DNA of 64,000 nt, from positions 119,678-183,677 of the forward strand of contig JAJVDF010001199.1 of assembly GCA_022410635.1 (NCBI GenBank). The letters run 5' to 3'. Each line of letters begins with the position of its first letter. Positions within the stretch are counted from its first letter, which is position 1. The notes beneath the pieces were generated by a model. That model was not told the origin of the DNA. It ran no database searches and worked only from the letters and a program-made list of their open reading frames with translations. The stretch is from Tretioscincus oriximinensis. Its lineage: Eukaryota; Chordata; Lepidosauria; Squamata; Gymnophthalmidae. Both the position numbers and the translations under genes were made by a program. Shown here in pieces: positions 46,223 to 56,910 of this stretch.

Positions 46223-46350
46223 GGATAGTCACAGTTCTTCAGGGTTCTTTCAACCACACCTACTTCACAAGGTGTCCGTTGTAAAGTGAAGTACAGCAAG
46301 TTATGTTTAAGCGGCTTTGATTCCTTTTGGGTTGAGAAAAGCAGTTTGTA
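46223..46350 (+). repeat. Reptile SINE/LINE-type 3' module, copy 2
   Basis: GATAGTCACAGTTCTTCAGG, CCACACCTACTTCACAAGG, TGTCCGTTGT, TTTAAGCGGCTTTGATTCC and TTTGGGTTGAGAAAAGCAG match the order seen at 34515-34650. It directly abuts the truncated 5' end of the CR1 element. Confidence 0.65.
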
Positions 46351-46480
46351 AACACAAACTCTCTTCCTCTTCCTTCTCTCCTACTCCTACTCCTACTCCT
46401 CTTCCTCTTCTCCTCCTCCTTTCTACTCTTCCTCCTCTTCTTTCCCNCATTATTTCTCCTTTCCTTCTTTGTCTTTGCAG
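46351..46480 (+). repeat. Pyrimidine-rich tail, CTC/CTT/TCCTAC microsatellite
   Basis: CTCTTCCTCTTCC, four CTCCTACTCCTACTCCTACT-type units and CTCCTCCTCC follow the module above, which often ends in CTT repeats in reptiles. Open frames here are low-complexity artefacts. Confidence 0.8.
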
Positions 46481-46504
46481 AGTTGTTCCTCTTGCTTTTG
46501 CCAT

Positions 46505-47550
46505 ATTTTTGTTTTTGCTCTGCTTCCTCTCATATGCTTAAATGCAGGAAATGGTTCACAAACTTCTGCTATATTGTCAGCATAGTCAGGGCTTCAGGCA
46601 GTGTGTAAACCACTTCAACTGCCAATATAAACCAAGAGCCCCTCACCGCAGACACTAAGCAAACCTTTATCACATTTTCATATCTCTCCATCTCTTAAAG
46701 TCACCTGGTCAAGATTTTCTAGCAATTGTTATAGTTTAATTTTACCATAATTTATTCAAAATGTACATACTGCACTATTACTCAGGTAGTGAACGAACAA
46801 TCAGGAATACAAAGCACATTTCAATAGAGCATACAAATATACAGTGAAGTAAAGAAATACAGGATTATAAGGGGGGGGGGGGACTGGTAAGAAGCAAGGC
46901 ATTTCCCTTGTGAAAATGTTTTGAAGGTATAGGGAAAACCTTGTTTTCTTCATTGGTTTTATTGGCGCATTAGGTTTAATGGAAATTATATGTATAAACA
47001 ACATGAAATTAAAGATTTTCTGAACAATGTAATAGAATAGTGTAAACTCTAGTGGAGCAGCATAATGACATACAACAACATTTATTTTTCCCTCTCTGTA
47101 TTTAAAATGCTTAATTTTAAAGTGTTTTAATCTTCACCTTTGTAAAATGCAGTTGTCTTCCTTACAGAATAAGTTTGACTTGATTCTTGGTTAGTGCAGG
47201 TTTGTCTGTCGTGACTATTGTATAATGTTTAGCTTCCTGAAGAAGNCAAGATGGAATACTTATTTCTATGTGAAGAAATGGAACTGGCCTTACAGATGAA
47301 TCTTAACTATTGCAGGACTCATGGGAAAGTCTTCTTCATATATTTGTTTTTGGAATCATAGAACAAGCCAGTTAATGCGTAACTCCTCATTCGCGTTCTC
47401 CCCTCTGTCCCTATTCAGTGCCATTAATCATGTGAGAATCCCAGTGCAGGAATACATAGCATGGCTGAAGGAGTGCACAGTTTTCTACACCTGCTTATTC
47501 AGTTGGGACTGGTTCCCAAAGATGTGATCTGAGACATACGGGGGGGAAAA
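46505..47550. other. No gene; one G run
   Basis: A run of twelve G at about 46870-46881. No gene or named repeat. Confidence 0.4.
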
Positions 47551-47555
47551 AACTT

Positions 47556-47734
47556 AAGCCCCATCCCCACTGACCCTTCTTCTTTGCTATGTCTCAGAAT
47601 ACGAATGTGCCATCTACATGCTATTGTAAGCTATGGACGTCTTGCAAATCTTCTTGCAAATCACACTGGCACGTGGATGACCAAGCTCTGTACTGAGATA
47701 TAACCCAAAATAAGGCTCAGTGGGGATAGGGCCT
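47556..47734. mobile_element. MITE with 21 bp terminal inverted repeats, family B
   Basis: Left end AAGCCCCATCCCCACTGACCC and right end GGCTCAGTGGGGATAGGGCCT are complementary at 18 of 21 positions. The interior (CACTGGCACGTGGATGACC, CTGTACTGAGATATAACC) recurs at about 50560-50605, a probable second partial copy. I could not find a convincing target duplication, so the superfamily is open. Confidence 0.65.
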
Positions 47735-47739
47735 ATGTG

Positions 47740-48429
47740 AACAGAAATATTTTGCTGACTTAGCTAGAGCAGGAAGCAGGATCCCAGGCAGTTTACACTA
47801 CTACCTCCCCCTCATTGCTACCCTAACCATAATCCTTCCTATCCTATTCCCTCTTATCATAACTCCTACCTTGTACTGCTATGCGTATTGTGTTTAGGAA
47901 CATTCCAATCACAAAGTATGCTGCAATCAAAAGAGTTAGGTGATACCATTCCAAAAGAGCATGCAGAAGATGTGATGTCATTTAACATTAAAGAATGGGT
48001 TTTATATTATTTTTTGACAATTGTGACAGAAAGATTGCACACTGGTGTGGATAAGCAGAGATGTCACTCCTTCTTAATACATTCCACTCAGACAAAATGG
48101 AGCCATTACTGGGCCAAAGTGTATAAAATAACATCATGGTCTGGTATACTGGTAGGTTCTTTTTTATGTCTATGNCTGTACTAAGGAATGACATATAAGA
48201 TCATTGAGGCATGTGGGCAGGGTATATGCACTTTGGTGTCACAGTAAGGTATAGAAATAGATATTCAGAGCATTTTGAGTACTTCCACCACTTGATNAAC
48301 TCTTTATCTAGCCAGGAACAATCCATCCAGATTTTGGTGGATGGTTTATTTCAATACAGGCCAGCCTGATATGTACCAGAATGGCAAAGATAAATACGAA
48401 CATGGCCCTAGAGAAAGACAGAAAGTTCA
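47740..48429. other. No gene recognised
   Basis: No supported gene or repeat. A 98-codon open frame at 47888-48184 has no motif. Confidence 0.35.
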
Positions 48430-48437
48430 GTTCTAAC

Positions 48438-48654
48438 CAGTGGTGGGATTCAAATAATTTAACAACGGGTTCTCTTTTGGGAACACCATCTTAAGTGATG
48501 TCATTCCTGGAGGCAGCAATCAGAAATGTCATCTTAAGTTATTACATTTCTGGCAAGAGGTGGAGCCTGGATGATTTAACAACCAGTTTACGGAACTATA
48601 AAAAATAAGTAACAGTTCTACTGAACTCATGCGAACTGGCTGATCTCACCACTG
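48438..48654. mobile_element. Non-autonomous hAT element (217 bp) with perfect target duplication
   Basis: CAGTGGTGGGATTCAAAT at the left and GCTGATCTCACCACTG at the right form the inverted ends. GTTCTAAC at 48430-48437 and again at 48655-48662 is a perfect 8 bp duplication, the hAT signature. The interior has repeated TTTAACAAC words and no open frame. Confidence 0.92.
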
Positions 48655-48744
48655 GTTCTAACCCAACCTGACCATAAGCCATTATTACTGTTGCCAGGAC
48701 GTTATGAGTGGCCATTTGCAAAGACTGTAGTCATTGAACATTAT

Positions 48745-48845
48745 ATCTTAGAGTGTTGGGCCATGAGCAGGGGGTTGGACCCAATGACCCTGGAAGTCCC
48801 TTCCAATTCTATGATTCTATGATTCCATGATTCTATGATAATAAT
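48745..48845 (+). mobile_element. CR1 LINE 3' end with ATTCTATG tail
   Basis: GGGGTTGGACCCAATGACCC, GAAGTCCCTTCCAATTC and four ATTCTATG-type octamers. This is the classical CR1 3' end, and differs from the ATGTTCTT-tailed subfamily that dominates the window. Confidence 0.85.
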
Positions 48846-48849
48846 ACTT

Positions 48850-49650
48850 TGAGGCAATAGGTGGCTGCAAACTCTTAGAACATTTTCTATAGTTAAACTT
48901 CAAAAATATTTTTAAAAGATGCTACTTAAGATCCATTGCATATAGTTTCATAGTTCAATAATATATTAAGGGGAGAGAAAGCTAAATACTTGGGGAAGCT
49001 CATTAAGTAAAAGCATAATTCTTCTACGAAAAAATGCACATGTATTGAGTTAATACCATCATAAATCAATGAAGGTAAAAAAAAGGTTGCTTTGAAAAGT
49101 TTTTTGGGGGGGTTTCATTAAAAGAAATCAACAAATTATTAACATCAACTCAGAAAGCCTATTAATGCTGCTCATGACCCAACACTCTAAGGTATAAATA
49201 ACACTAAGAACACACAACAGAATATAACAGTGAACGTTTCTCAATTAGCAACTCTGCATAAAAGGATACATGATAAGAGAGCAATTAAATATTGTATACT
49301 GTAGTGATGAGGTGGAGTAATAGATTTCATTACAAATAGCAGGTTACAGATCTATACACAGAAGGGAGCATATTTTGATGCAGAATGAAAACAGCAGCCA
49401 ACACACAAGCAATTTCTACATACCTACTCTGCTAATACCAGAACTTGGGGGTCTATAGGTAAACAGTAGTTTCAGCCAGGGTCGTATTTTGGATATATTA
49501 TGCTCCCCCTTCACAGAGAGATCAAGTAGGAGGAGACAGGAGGTCAGGTGGGTGGAGTCAGAATTTCATACAGTTTTTGTATGAAATATATATAATTTTC
49601 TGGGCAGGTGCCACTCTCCAAAATTGTGCTGCTCTGGTTGCTCTCCCCTA
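48850..49650. other. No gene recognised
   Basis: AT-rich, with no supported feature. Confidence 0.4.
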
Positions 49651-49652
49651 AA

Positions 49653-49920
49653 AATAAGAACATAAGCAGAGCCCTGCTGAATTGGGCTGGAGCCCATCTA
49701 GTCCAGCCTTCTGTCTCACACAGTGGCCCACCAATTATACCTGGGCAGTCTGGGACAGAAGAAGGCAAAATATGTACCTGTTCTCGACGCCCAGCAAATG
49801 TCATTTCAGGAATCCTGCCTGTTACTTCATCTNGGAGGAAGTATCAAGACACCCATCCTAGTACCTATTTATACCCTTAGTGTCCATAGAACTTGTCTAA
49901 TCATCTCTTAAAGCCAAAGA
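49653..49920 (-). mobile_element. CR1 LINE 3' fragment
   Basis: AAATAAGAACATAAGCAGAG, CCCTGCTGAATTGGGCTGG, CCAGCCTTCTGTCTCACAC, GGAATCCTGCCTGTTACTTC and CCCTTAGTGTCCATAG match the last 270 bp of CR1 in reverse. Confidence 0.85.
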
Positions 49921-50012
49921 TGGGTCTGGTTTTAAATCATAAGTTCTGCTTTTCCACTGAATAGTAGGTCAAGGGTAAGACTAGATCTCTTTCTTCAGTT
50001 GTTCTCCTCCAC

Positions 50013-50111
50013 TAGGCTGACCAGATGACCCCTTTTTTGGTGGTGGTTTGAAAACCCTGTTTTGGGGTGCCTCCCAGTTTTTGGTGAGGAAGAGGTCATC
50101 TGGTTAGCCTA
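50013..50111. repeat. Fold-back MITE, family A, internally deleted copy
   Basis: TAGGCTGACCAGATGACCCC at the left and GAGGTCATCTGGTTAGCCTA at the right, only 99 bp long. One arm's internal blocks (AACCCTGTTTTGGGGTGCC) are kept and the other arm's are lost. The outer 20 bp pair almost perfectly. Confidence 0.75.
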
Positions 50112-50499
50112 TCNTCCACACACTCACATTGCTTTCCTCTAGTCAGGGGGTTATTGCAGTATTATTCACTAGGTGAGGCAATGGTTTGTTTATGTGTGGA
50201 AATATCCAGAATTAATTGATCGATCAATGTGCAGTACTAAATGCTGTATCAGATGTGCAGAGCTCCTCTTATGTTTGTATATACTGTACTAGAATCCATT
50301 TAAGTTACACATAATTAAAATAAGCTTTATAATGGTAAACCACACCATTGACACATTAATGCTGTAAACACAGACAGGCTTCTTGGATGATTTCACAGCT
50401 TGGCCTGTCAATTCACTTTGGCATCTTCTATTTGGTGAAAAAAGTCCTCTATCCCTTTTCCAGTATTGGTCCTGCTGTAATTACGTAGAAATAATAAGT

Positions 50500-50605
50500 T
50501 TGAACCGAGCTTTTCCACATTAGGTCTTATTCTGTGATATTCACATAGTCTGCACTGGCATGTGGATGACTAAGCACTATTCTGAGATATGTGGGAAGTG
50601 CCTAT
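50500..50605. repeat. MITE family B, partial copy (possible)
   Basis: CTGCACTGGCATGTGGATGA, CTAAGCACTATTCTGAGATA and GTGCCTATGAG align with 47655-47738. The left end is only weakly similar. Confidence 0.45.
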
Positions 50606-50609
50606 GAGT

Positions 50610-52020
50610 TCTGCCTAGTTCAAATTTGAAGAACCTTCAAATATTTCAATTTTCATATGATAGCAATAACTGTAGATCCATTTAGATATATCTATTTTTA
50701 TCATTTTAACACTGAAAACTATTTTTTACTTAGAAGCTCACATGAAATGATTTTCCAAAGAGACAATATTATTTTTACTGTAGGCTTACACAACTATAAG
50801 GTTGGGAGCACATGAATATCTCAGTAACTGTCTTTGATAATAGTTTCTACAAATAGACACACTTGAATACAAATTCAGACATAGGTGGATTATTTTATTT
50901 CTCCATAGAGTTTGTACTGAGAGAGTTATTTAAAAAGATGAATTGTTTAATAGAAAATCAGAATAAAATTATGAAGCTGGGAGGCACCACAACAATGATA
51001 TTCTGAGTGTTGTCATTTTGACATCTGTTTTCCAATTATGTGACAACTGTCCTGGCAGCCATTTTGTTTGCTGGCTATCAAAAGGAAGTACAGTAGTCCT
51101 TCTTCCCAAATACTATTGGATAGTTTGCTATCAATATTGGATTCCTTCACCTTTCACCTTACAGTTTCTCATCAGAACTATCCATCCAGTACAACCTTTA
51201 GCCATATCCATATACAACAGTTTGACAATTGGTTTTCTCAATTAATCAGTACTCCAGATGATTGGCTTTAAACTCAGCAATCTTCTGGTTTATACAATAA
51301 CCTGGTGAAGCAAATGCAGCAGAAATTAAACTTGCAAACAGATTATTGACCCTTTCTGGATGCTGGCCAAGTCATTCCATGAACATTTTACTAAAAAAAA
51401 AAAAAAAGCAATAAAAGACCTTTTTGTGCACTTGTGCTGTCACATCTAGATAGTTTATTTAAAAGCACATTGGATGAGTTTTATTCCCTTTCAATATAAA
51501 CTTTTCACAGAAAGCATAGATGATAGATATCTTTTGCAGAGAATAAAGGTTTTTTCCCCTTTTAAAAAAGTATTAAAATGTTTTAAAAATGCATGCAGCT
51601 AAGTATGTTTCAGGCAAATCTTTCAGTAGGCTATGCCTATTTAACTCCTGCAGGCAGGATATGTCATTGCAAAGGCCCATCACATTTGATTAGGTTGTCA
51701 TCTTCCATCCCCCTAGCATTTCATTGATACACTGCAGGCTCACAATCCCATTTTGTGTTTCTGTACAAGTTACTCTGAAGGCTTCAGGGCCAAACAATGA
51801 TGATAAAAACTGATAATAACCATATGAACTTGACTTTAGTCCTTCATTATTCATTGAGCTAACAATCTAAAGAGGCATTTCTAATCCTATGAAGTCCATG
51901 GAAGACTTGAGCTTCCCAGGTCTCTCACAGGCATTAGAAATCTATAGTTGAGTATTTTACTTGTTCTACTAATGAATGATTAAGTCCTCTANTTCTTCTC
52001 CTGCTCATCTTTCTTGACTC
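50610..52020. other. No gene; A-run
   Basis: A run of about 15 A at 51392-51408. No gene or named repeat. Confidence 0.4.
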
Positions 52021-52023
52021 AAG

Positions 52024-52216
52024 TAGGCTGAACAGATGATCCTTTTTTGGGGTGGGTGGGGGTGAAAACCCAGTTTTGTGGTGCCTCCCGTTTTTTCCTG
52101 AGAGATTTTATTTTTCAAAATAAAATATTTTTTTATTTTTTTTTCTCAGCAAAAACCATGAGGCACTCAAAAACTGGGTTTCTAACCCCTCCCCCCCTCC
52201 AAAAGGGGCCAGCCTA
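52024..52216. repeat. Fold-back MITE, family A, full-length copy
   Basis: TAGGCTGAACAGATGATCC to GGGGCCAGCCTA. The arms pair along nearly the whole length: AACCCAGTTTTGTGGTGCC against GAGGCACTCAAAAACTGGG, and TTTTCCTGAGAGA against TTCTCAGCAAAAA, with an A/T-rich centre. This copy best shows that the family is one long hairpin of about 190 bp. Confidence 0.8.
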
Positions 52217-52473
52217 CAGTAACTCAGCTATTACATGGTTTTCATTTGGTGCATAGGATTCGAAGTAGTAATTATTCAGTGATAGAGCAAAGTACCTAGA
52301 AAGACACCCAGTACAACCCAAAGCCTCTGCCCAGAAAACAGCAATGACAATTCAAACCATTTATGTTTCTTCCCTAAGAGAACTACATAATACTTGTGCA
52401 TGTAGAGAGACCCATACACCAAACCAGAAATCGGTGACAGCTTGGTAGGAACCAAGTATAAAAAGAGAAGGCT

Positions 52474-52505
52474 GCATCTACACTAAGGCTGCATCTGCAC
52501 AAAGA
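52474..52505 (+). repeat. 17 bp tandem duplication
   Basis: AAGGCTGCATCTACACT is followed by AAGGCTGCATCTGCAC. GGCTGCATC-type ends are seen on DNA transposons, so this may be a transposon-end remnant. Confidence 0.5.
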
Positions 52506-52782
52506 ATAGTGGTAGCTAACAGCTTGGATAGTTTCTAGACAGGACTAGACAGGTTTATGGACACCAAGGGTACTAGGAGGATGTCTAGATGTTGCCTCTG
52601 GGATGAAGCAACAGGCAGGACTCCTGAAATACCATTTGCAGGGAGTCATAAACAGGTGCATAATTTGCTTTCCTCTATTCAGATTGCCCAGGTGCATCTG
52701 GTGGGCCTCTGTGTGAGACAGAATGCTGGACTAGATGGGCTATGGCCTGATGCAGTATGACTCTTCTTATGTTCTTATCCCA
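52506..52782 (+). mobile_element. CR1 LINE 3' fragment
   Basis: GTGGTAGCTAACAGCTTGGA, GACTAGACAGGTTTATGGAC, CAACAGGCAGGACTCCTGAA, GGTGCATCTGGTGGGCC and TTCTTATGTTCTTAT at the end. It is the plus-strand counterpart of the tail at 42594-42880, and encodes a broken remnant of the ORF2 C-terminus (a GLDRFMDTKG-like stretch). Confidence 0.9.
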
Positions 52783-52789
52783 TCTTGTA

Positions 52790-53185
52790 GTACCAATGAC
52801 GGCCACAACTGGTTCTAAAGCGCCCCCGAATTGAAGTACTAGGCTCCCTCCTCTCTCTCTTCAGAATCAACAGTGGGAGAACCAAATCAGGAAAGGAAAA
52901 AAAAACAGCAACTAGGAAACTTCTCAAACTTGAAAAACAAGAACCGGAACATCCAACGTAAAACAGATAGAATGAAAAAGCTGTGATGCTGGAAATAGAA
53001 AACAACATCATGAAAGCTAACCCTGCCCCGATGGGCAGGGCTCCCCTCCATCCCTCAACCAGCCACTCCCTAGAAACGGGAGGGCCTGCAGTGACCCTAT
53101 ATAAACTCAGAAAGACTACTTCACAGTACATGATCAACCTGTCTTTTTTCCCCTTTGCAGTGAACATTCAAACTCTTCTTTAATC
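52790..53185. other. Unrecognised GC-richer segment with a TATA-like box
   Basis: This segment stands out in base composition. It holds CCCTGCCCCGATGGGCAGGG, an imperfect palindrome, and CCCTATATAAACTCAG at about 53094-53109, which looks like a core promoter TATA box. The minus-strand open frame of 130 codons has no known motif. It may be an LTR fragment. Confidence 0.3.
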
Positions 53186-53244
53186 TGGATTCAGAATTTT
53201 TAATATAGAATTATTATAGCACCTTGAAAATTAATAAGAAGACA

Positions 53245-53345
53245 GGCAGGCAGCTTTTGTAGACACATCTAGTTCTTTAGATGCTTTTGTTTATGAAAGC
53301 TCATACTGCCTGGTACTATAATAAGATGCTACAAGAGCCCTTTAT
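53245..53345 (+). mobile_element. Penelope-like fragment (probable)
   Basis: GCTTTTGTAGACACATC, TTAGATGCTTTTGTTTATG, AAAGCTCATACTGCC and TAAGATGCTACAAGAGCCC follow the order of the family terminal repeat. Confidence 0.45.
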
Positions 53346-53524
53346 TTAAACTTGTATGTACATTAAAATGCAATTCCCATTCAAATGCATTTTTTAGGTT
53401 TTTTGCATGTTTTGAAAGTATGAACAATAGTATTTACAGTATATAATTCAGCAATATACAATAATATATAAAAATATTTTCCATAATATCAGATGTAATC
53501 TTATTTAGTTGCAGCACAAAAACA

Positions 53525-53818
53525 TGTCTTCCAGAAGAGGTGGTGGTAGCCTGGAAAGTGTTAAGACAAGTTCATGGACACCAAGGGTATCAACAGCTAC
53601 TAGGATAGGTGTCTTAATGCTGCCTCTGAGATGGAGCAACAGGCAGTTTTCTTGAAATACCATTTACAGGGCATCTGGAACAGGTGAAGATTTTGCCTTC
53701 TTCTATTCCAAAATGCCCAGATGCAATTGGTGGGCCTCGGTGTGAAACTGAATGCTGGACTAGATGAGCTCCAGTCTGAGTCAGCATAGCTCCTCTTATN
53801 TTTTTATATTCTCATATA
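53525..53818 (+). mobile_element. CR1 LINE 3' fragment
   Basis: CCAGAAGAGGTGGTGGTAGC, GACACCAAGGGTATC, GCTGCCTCTGAGATGGAGC, AACAGGCAGTTTTCTTGAAA and AATGCTGGACTAGATGAGC; the terminal ATGTTCTT repeat is degraded. The opening GAAGAGGTGGTGGTAGC matches the ORF2 C-terminal LPEGVVVA coding region. Confidence 0.85.
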
Positions 53819-53991
53819 AAGACAATGGAAAACCAGTTGAGAAGTGGTTTAGGACTAGAATCTAGCTGCTTGCCTTCTTCATTACCACCATAGAAGTTAA
53901 TTGTACCTTGAGGTTAATGTTCCAGAATAAAATATTGGTCTAGTGATCAGGAACCAGCTGGGCTATGCAGATTAATTGTAAAATACAGTTC

Positions 53992-54070
53992 CACTGCATC
54001 TGAAGAAGTAAACTTGGCCTATTNAAACTCATGCTATCTTTTTCTTGTTAGTCCCAAAAGTGATATGAAA
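53992..54070 (+). mobile_element. Penelope-like fragment with degraded ribozyme-like core
   Basis: GCATCTGAAGAAGTAAACTT, GGCCTATTNAAACTCATGCT and TTCTTGTTAGTCCCAAAAGTG. The CTGAAGA box and an NAAA box are kept, but the stem between them no longer pairs well. Confidence 0.55.
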
Positions 54071-54114
54071 CCTTCTTACTAGTAATTCATACACTTAACT
54101 GTACTTAACTATTG

Positions 54115-55734
54115 TGGTACCTTCTGCATCAAGATCATAGGAGGAATGGTGAGACTACTCCAGCTGTCCAATTGGATGTTTTCATGCTTTTCTAATTGCC
54201 CTATGGATCCAATCTAGAAGTCACTACAGTGGAGCAAAAACAGATGTAATTCAAAAGTCTGCTTGCAATGTGATGAAGTAATGTACAGGATGAATCTGTA
54301 AGGAAAATCTTTTCTGGATAGCAGCAATCCACACCTTACAAGGCTGTCCTTAGCTTCCAGTTTTCTACCAATGTTGCTTAAGTGATTCTTCATGTGATTC
54401 CCTATGTGCCATCTAAGATGTCACAGCTTAGACTCACAGTGACACTGACTTTGTGAGACCAAGAATATTTTTTATAGGAAATTTATTTGCTTTAATCTGT
54501 AGACAAAACTCATGAGGCAGAATCTCCCAGGCAGGTGAAATGTGGGGAGATTGAGGCAATGGAGACAAGAGTTCAAGCTGTTGGAATACAAGCAGTTTGA
54601 CTTTTAATTTGAAACCGAATGACATATTGATCTATTGTCTCTGTTTGTTGCTGGATGAAAGTGTGGCTCATTAAAGAACTTGTGATTAACTAGGAGTCCT
54701 CCGGAGTCAGATCACAGCAAAGTCTTTTAAGATAATTGTATGAAGCTCATTACAAGAAACTACAAGAAGCTTTGTGATACATCTAGTTGGCTATACTATT
54801 AAAAATGAATAGCAAGCCAAGGTGGCCAATTCCTCAACTCCCCCTCCCCTCCTCTTCCATGCCAAAATGGGCGGACAGCGACTCCTGTGAGAGGTGTTTT
54901 GTGAGTCTTGACAAATAACAGGAAAACATGTTTTCTTCCTGCTTCATTAGGGGCACCAGTAGTTAATGTTTATAGAATATCAATAATGCAGTGTGTAGTG
55001 TTGCATAATTAAAGGCAACCCTATGTTAATAAAATAACTTGGAATGTAAGTGCCAAATAGAAGGCGTAAATACACTGGTGCCTTTGGCCTTATTTCAGAC
55101 AGGTTTAATTACACTCCGGCAGCTGCAACCTACTCTGCAAGGCTATTTTTTCTGTCACTTAAAGCTATCAAGCTCTACACCCATTTATGACATTTATGAA
55201 GAAGTACAAACGGCAACCCAATGGCCCACAAGTGAATACTTGCAGTTTTATGGATGTCTAGACTGCACATTTGCAAATAGTAGCTCACATAAATGGAACC
55301 TGCTTTCCTTACACAAAGAGCTTGCAATCAATTCTTTTAAGTCTTCTGTTGGAGTGCAAATAAAGAGGTCCTAAGCAAAAGGATGTGACAGAAACATAGG
55401 ATTATGGCCTACGTAAGCATTGGTTTAAGTGCTATATAGTGGCAGCACTCACTGTTGAGGACAAAGAATGATCATTTACTAGCAGAAGTAGATTCACCAG
55501 CTGTGACCTTAGCTGGGAATGGATCAAGTGTGAAAAATGTCACACGTGAGTCCTTGCTGTTTCTAGACAAAAATGCTCTAATGTTCCATTTTTGCTGCTG
55601 TTACCTTTTGTACAATGTGGACAGTATATCTGATGCCCATAGCAGGTATGTTTAGATGAACAATAAACCCTTCCTCCCTTTCTCCTTGTGAGTTCTTTTC
55701 TCTTTCAAAGGATGTCTTTAAACAAGGACATGAC
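54115..55734. other. No gene; part possibly conserved non-coding
   Basis: No supported exon. 55020-55380 is repeat-free and has a 111-codon open frame on the plus strand with no domain and no clear splice or start context. It could be a conserved non-coding element. Confidence 0.3.
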
Positions 55735-55848
55735 AGCTATCTGTCTAGCATGGTTTAGTGAATCCTGTATTGAGCAGGGGTTGAACCCAGTGATCCTAGA
55801 AGTACCTTCCAACTCTATTATTCTGTGATTCTATGATTCTGTCTTTCC
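55735..55848 (+). mobile_element. CR1 LINE 3' end with ATTCTATG tail
   Basis: GCAGGGGTTGAACCCAGTGA, TACCTTCCAACTCTATTATT and CTGTGATTCTATGATTCTG, the same subfamily as at 48745-48845. Confidence 0.8.
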
Positions 55849-56179
55849 TTCCCATTTTTATTGATTACCTTTTCAAAAAAAATGCTCCATGCAGTTTACA
55901 ATACAGTGATATTAAAAATATGCAATGCAAAACTCACATAGCATAATGTGATGCATAATAAATTTTAAGAATTCACACAATATCAAATGATATTTTATAA
56001 AATGATGCAAAACCTTGAGGATGGGCAAGATCACAACAACTGGTATTTTATTACCTCTGGTGTAACTGACAACAGTGGGATCCAGAACAACTAACAAAAG
56101 GATCTCAATTCTGCAATGATTGGGTCATATTGCCAATCAGACAGGAGAGGAAGTAGGCTGCCACCACAAAGTCATCCTC

Positions 56180-56910
56180 AGAGAAAACAGTGCAGCCTGC
56201 TTTATTGATTGTTTGCTTCATTGTGTCAGATGTCAGGCCTTGCTGCTACAGTTCATAGCATACATATACAATTCATGAATGCAGCCCAAAGCAAGCCTAC
56301 CAAGGATTGTATCAGCAATCCAGCAGCAGTCTACAAGGAAGCCAAAAACAGGGTCAGGCTAAATCCAGTTTCAACACATAGTGGCAACCAAGTAATCCAG
56401 AAGCAGAGTCAGTTAAGTCCAGGTTCACAGCAGATGCTAATGCTCAGGCAATCTGAGGTCAGAGAACAAGAAGACAGTACAAGAGCTGCAAGTGATCAGA
56501 GAGTGATAAATTGCCAGCAGCAAACGACCCTTNATAATCCAGATGTTTATATTCATGCTGAGTCACCAGCTATCTCAAGATATTTCACCAATCTTTGCAG
56601 CCAGCCTCTGCAAACTCCGAAGATAAGCTTTGACTTTACTGTCCTCCAGGAAGGACTGTGGCCTTTGACCATCTTCCTCATCATTGCCGACAGAGAGCAG
56701 GCTTGCCCCTGGTGAGCCATGTGTTTTCAGTTGAGGAACTGTCTGTGTCTCCAGCTGGACCTGACTCCCTTCTTCCCCATACAATGAGTCCTCACAAGTG
56801 TCCAGGGCAGGTATGAAACAAGTGCTGAAAGAGTCAGGGTGTTGGGAACATAGCTGCTAGTAGGAGAGACTTGTTTTTCCATTAAACCAAAGGAAAGCAA
56901 TAGTAGCAAA
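56180..56910 (-). mobile_element. Unrecognised LTR-like or transposon-like sequence
   Basis: The plus strand shows strings such as GAAGCCAAAAACAGGGTCAG, TAATCCAGAAGCAGAGTCAG and TTAAGTCCAGGTTCACAGC, a CCAGAAGTC-type pattern common in reptile LTR-like repeats read in reverse. Its minus strand has an acidic, serine- and glutamate-rich open frame (56575-56784) like that in the insertion at 13951-14518. A 168-codon plus-strand frame is judged spurious. Boundaries and family are not determined. Confidence 0.35.

Noticed and set aside
46225..46299. N-terminal extension of the CR1 ORF1 frame (with a VERTLKNCD-type peptide)
   Set aside because: This part matches the SINE-like module at 34515-34650, so it is not CR1 coding sequence although the frame is open across the junction.
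46307..46541. Serine/leucine-rich and arginine/glycine-rich frames on both strands
   Set aside because: They read through the CTC/CTT microsatellite tail of the SINE-like module; low-complexity artefact.
52775..53167. 130-codon open frame on the minus strand
   Set aside because: Composition-driven, no domain, and adjacent to a CR1 tail. I kept only the TATA-like box as an observation.
55039..55374. 111-codon plus-strand open frame, candidate exon
   Set aside because: No splice acceptor or donor in the right phase and no domain. The sequence looks more like possible conserved non-coding DNA.
56209..56715. 168-codon open frame on the plus strand
   Set aside because: It lies in repeat-like sequence, has no recognisable domain, starts without context, and the opposite strand also has open frames, as in biased-composition DNA.
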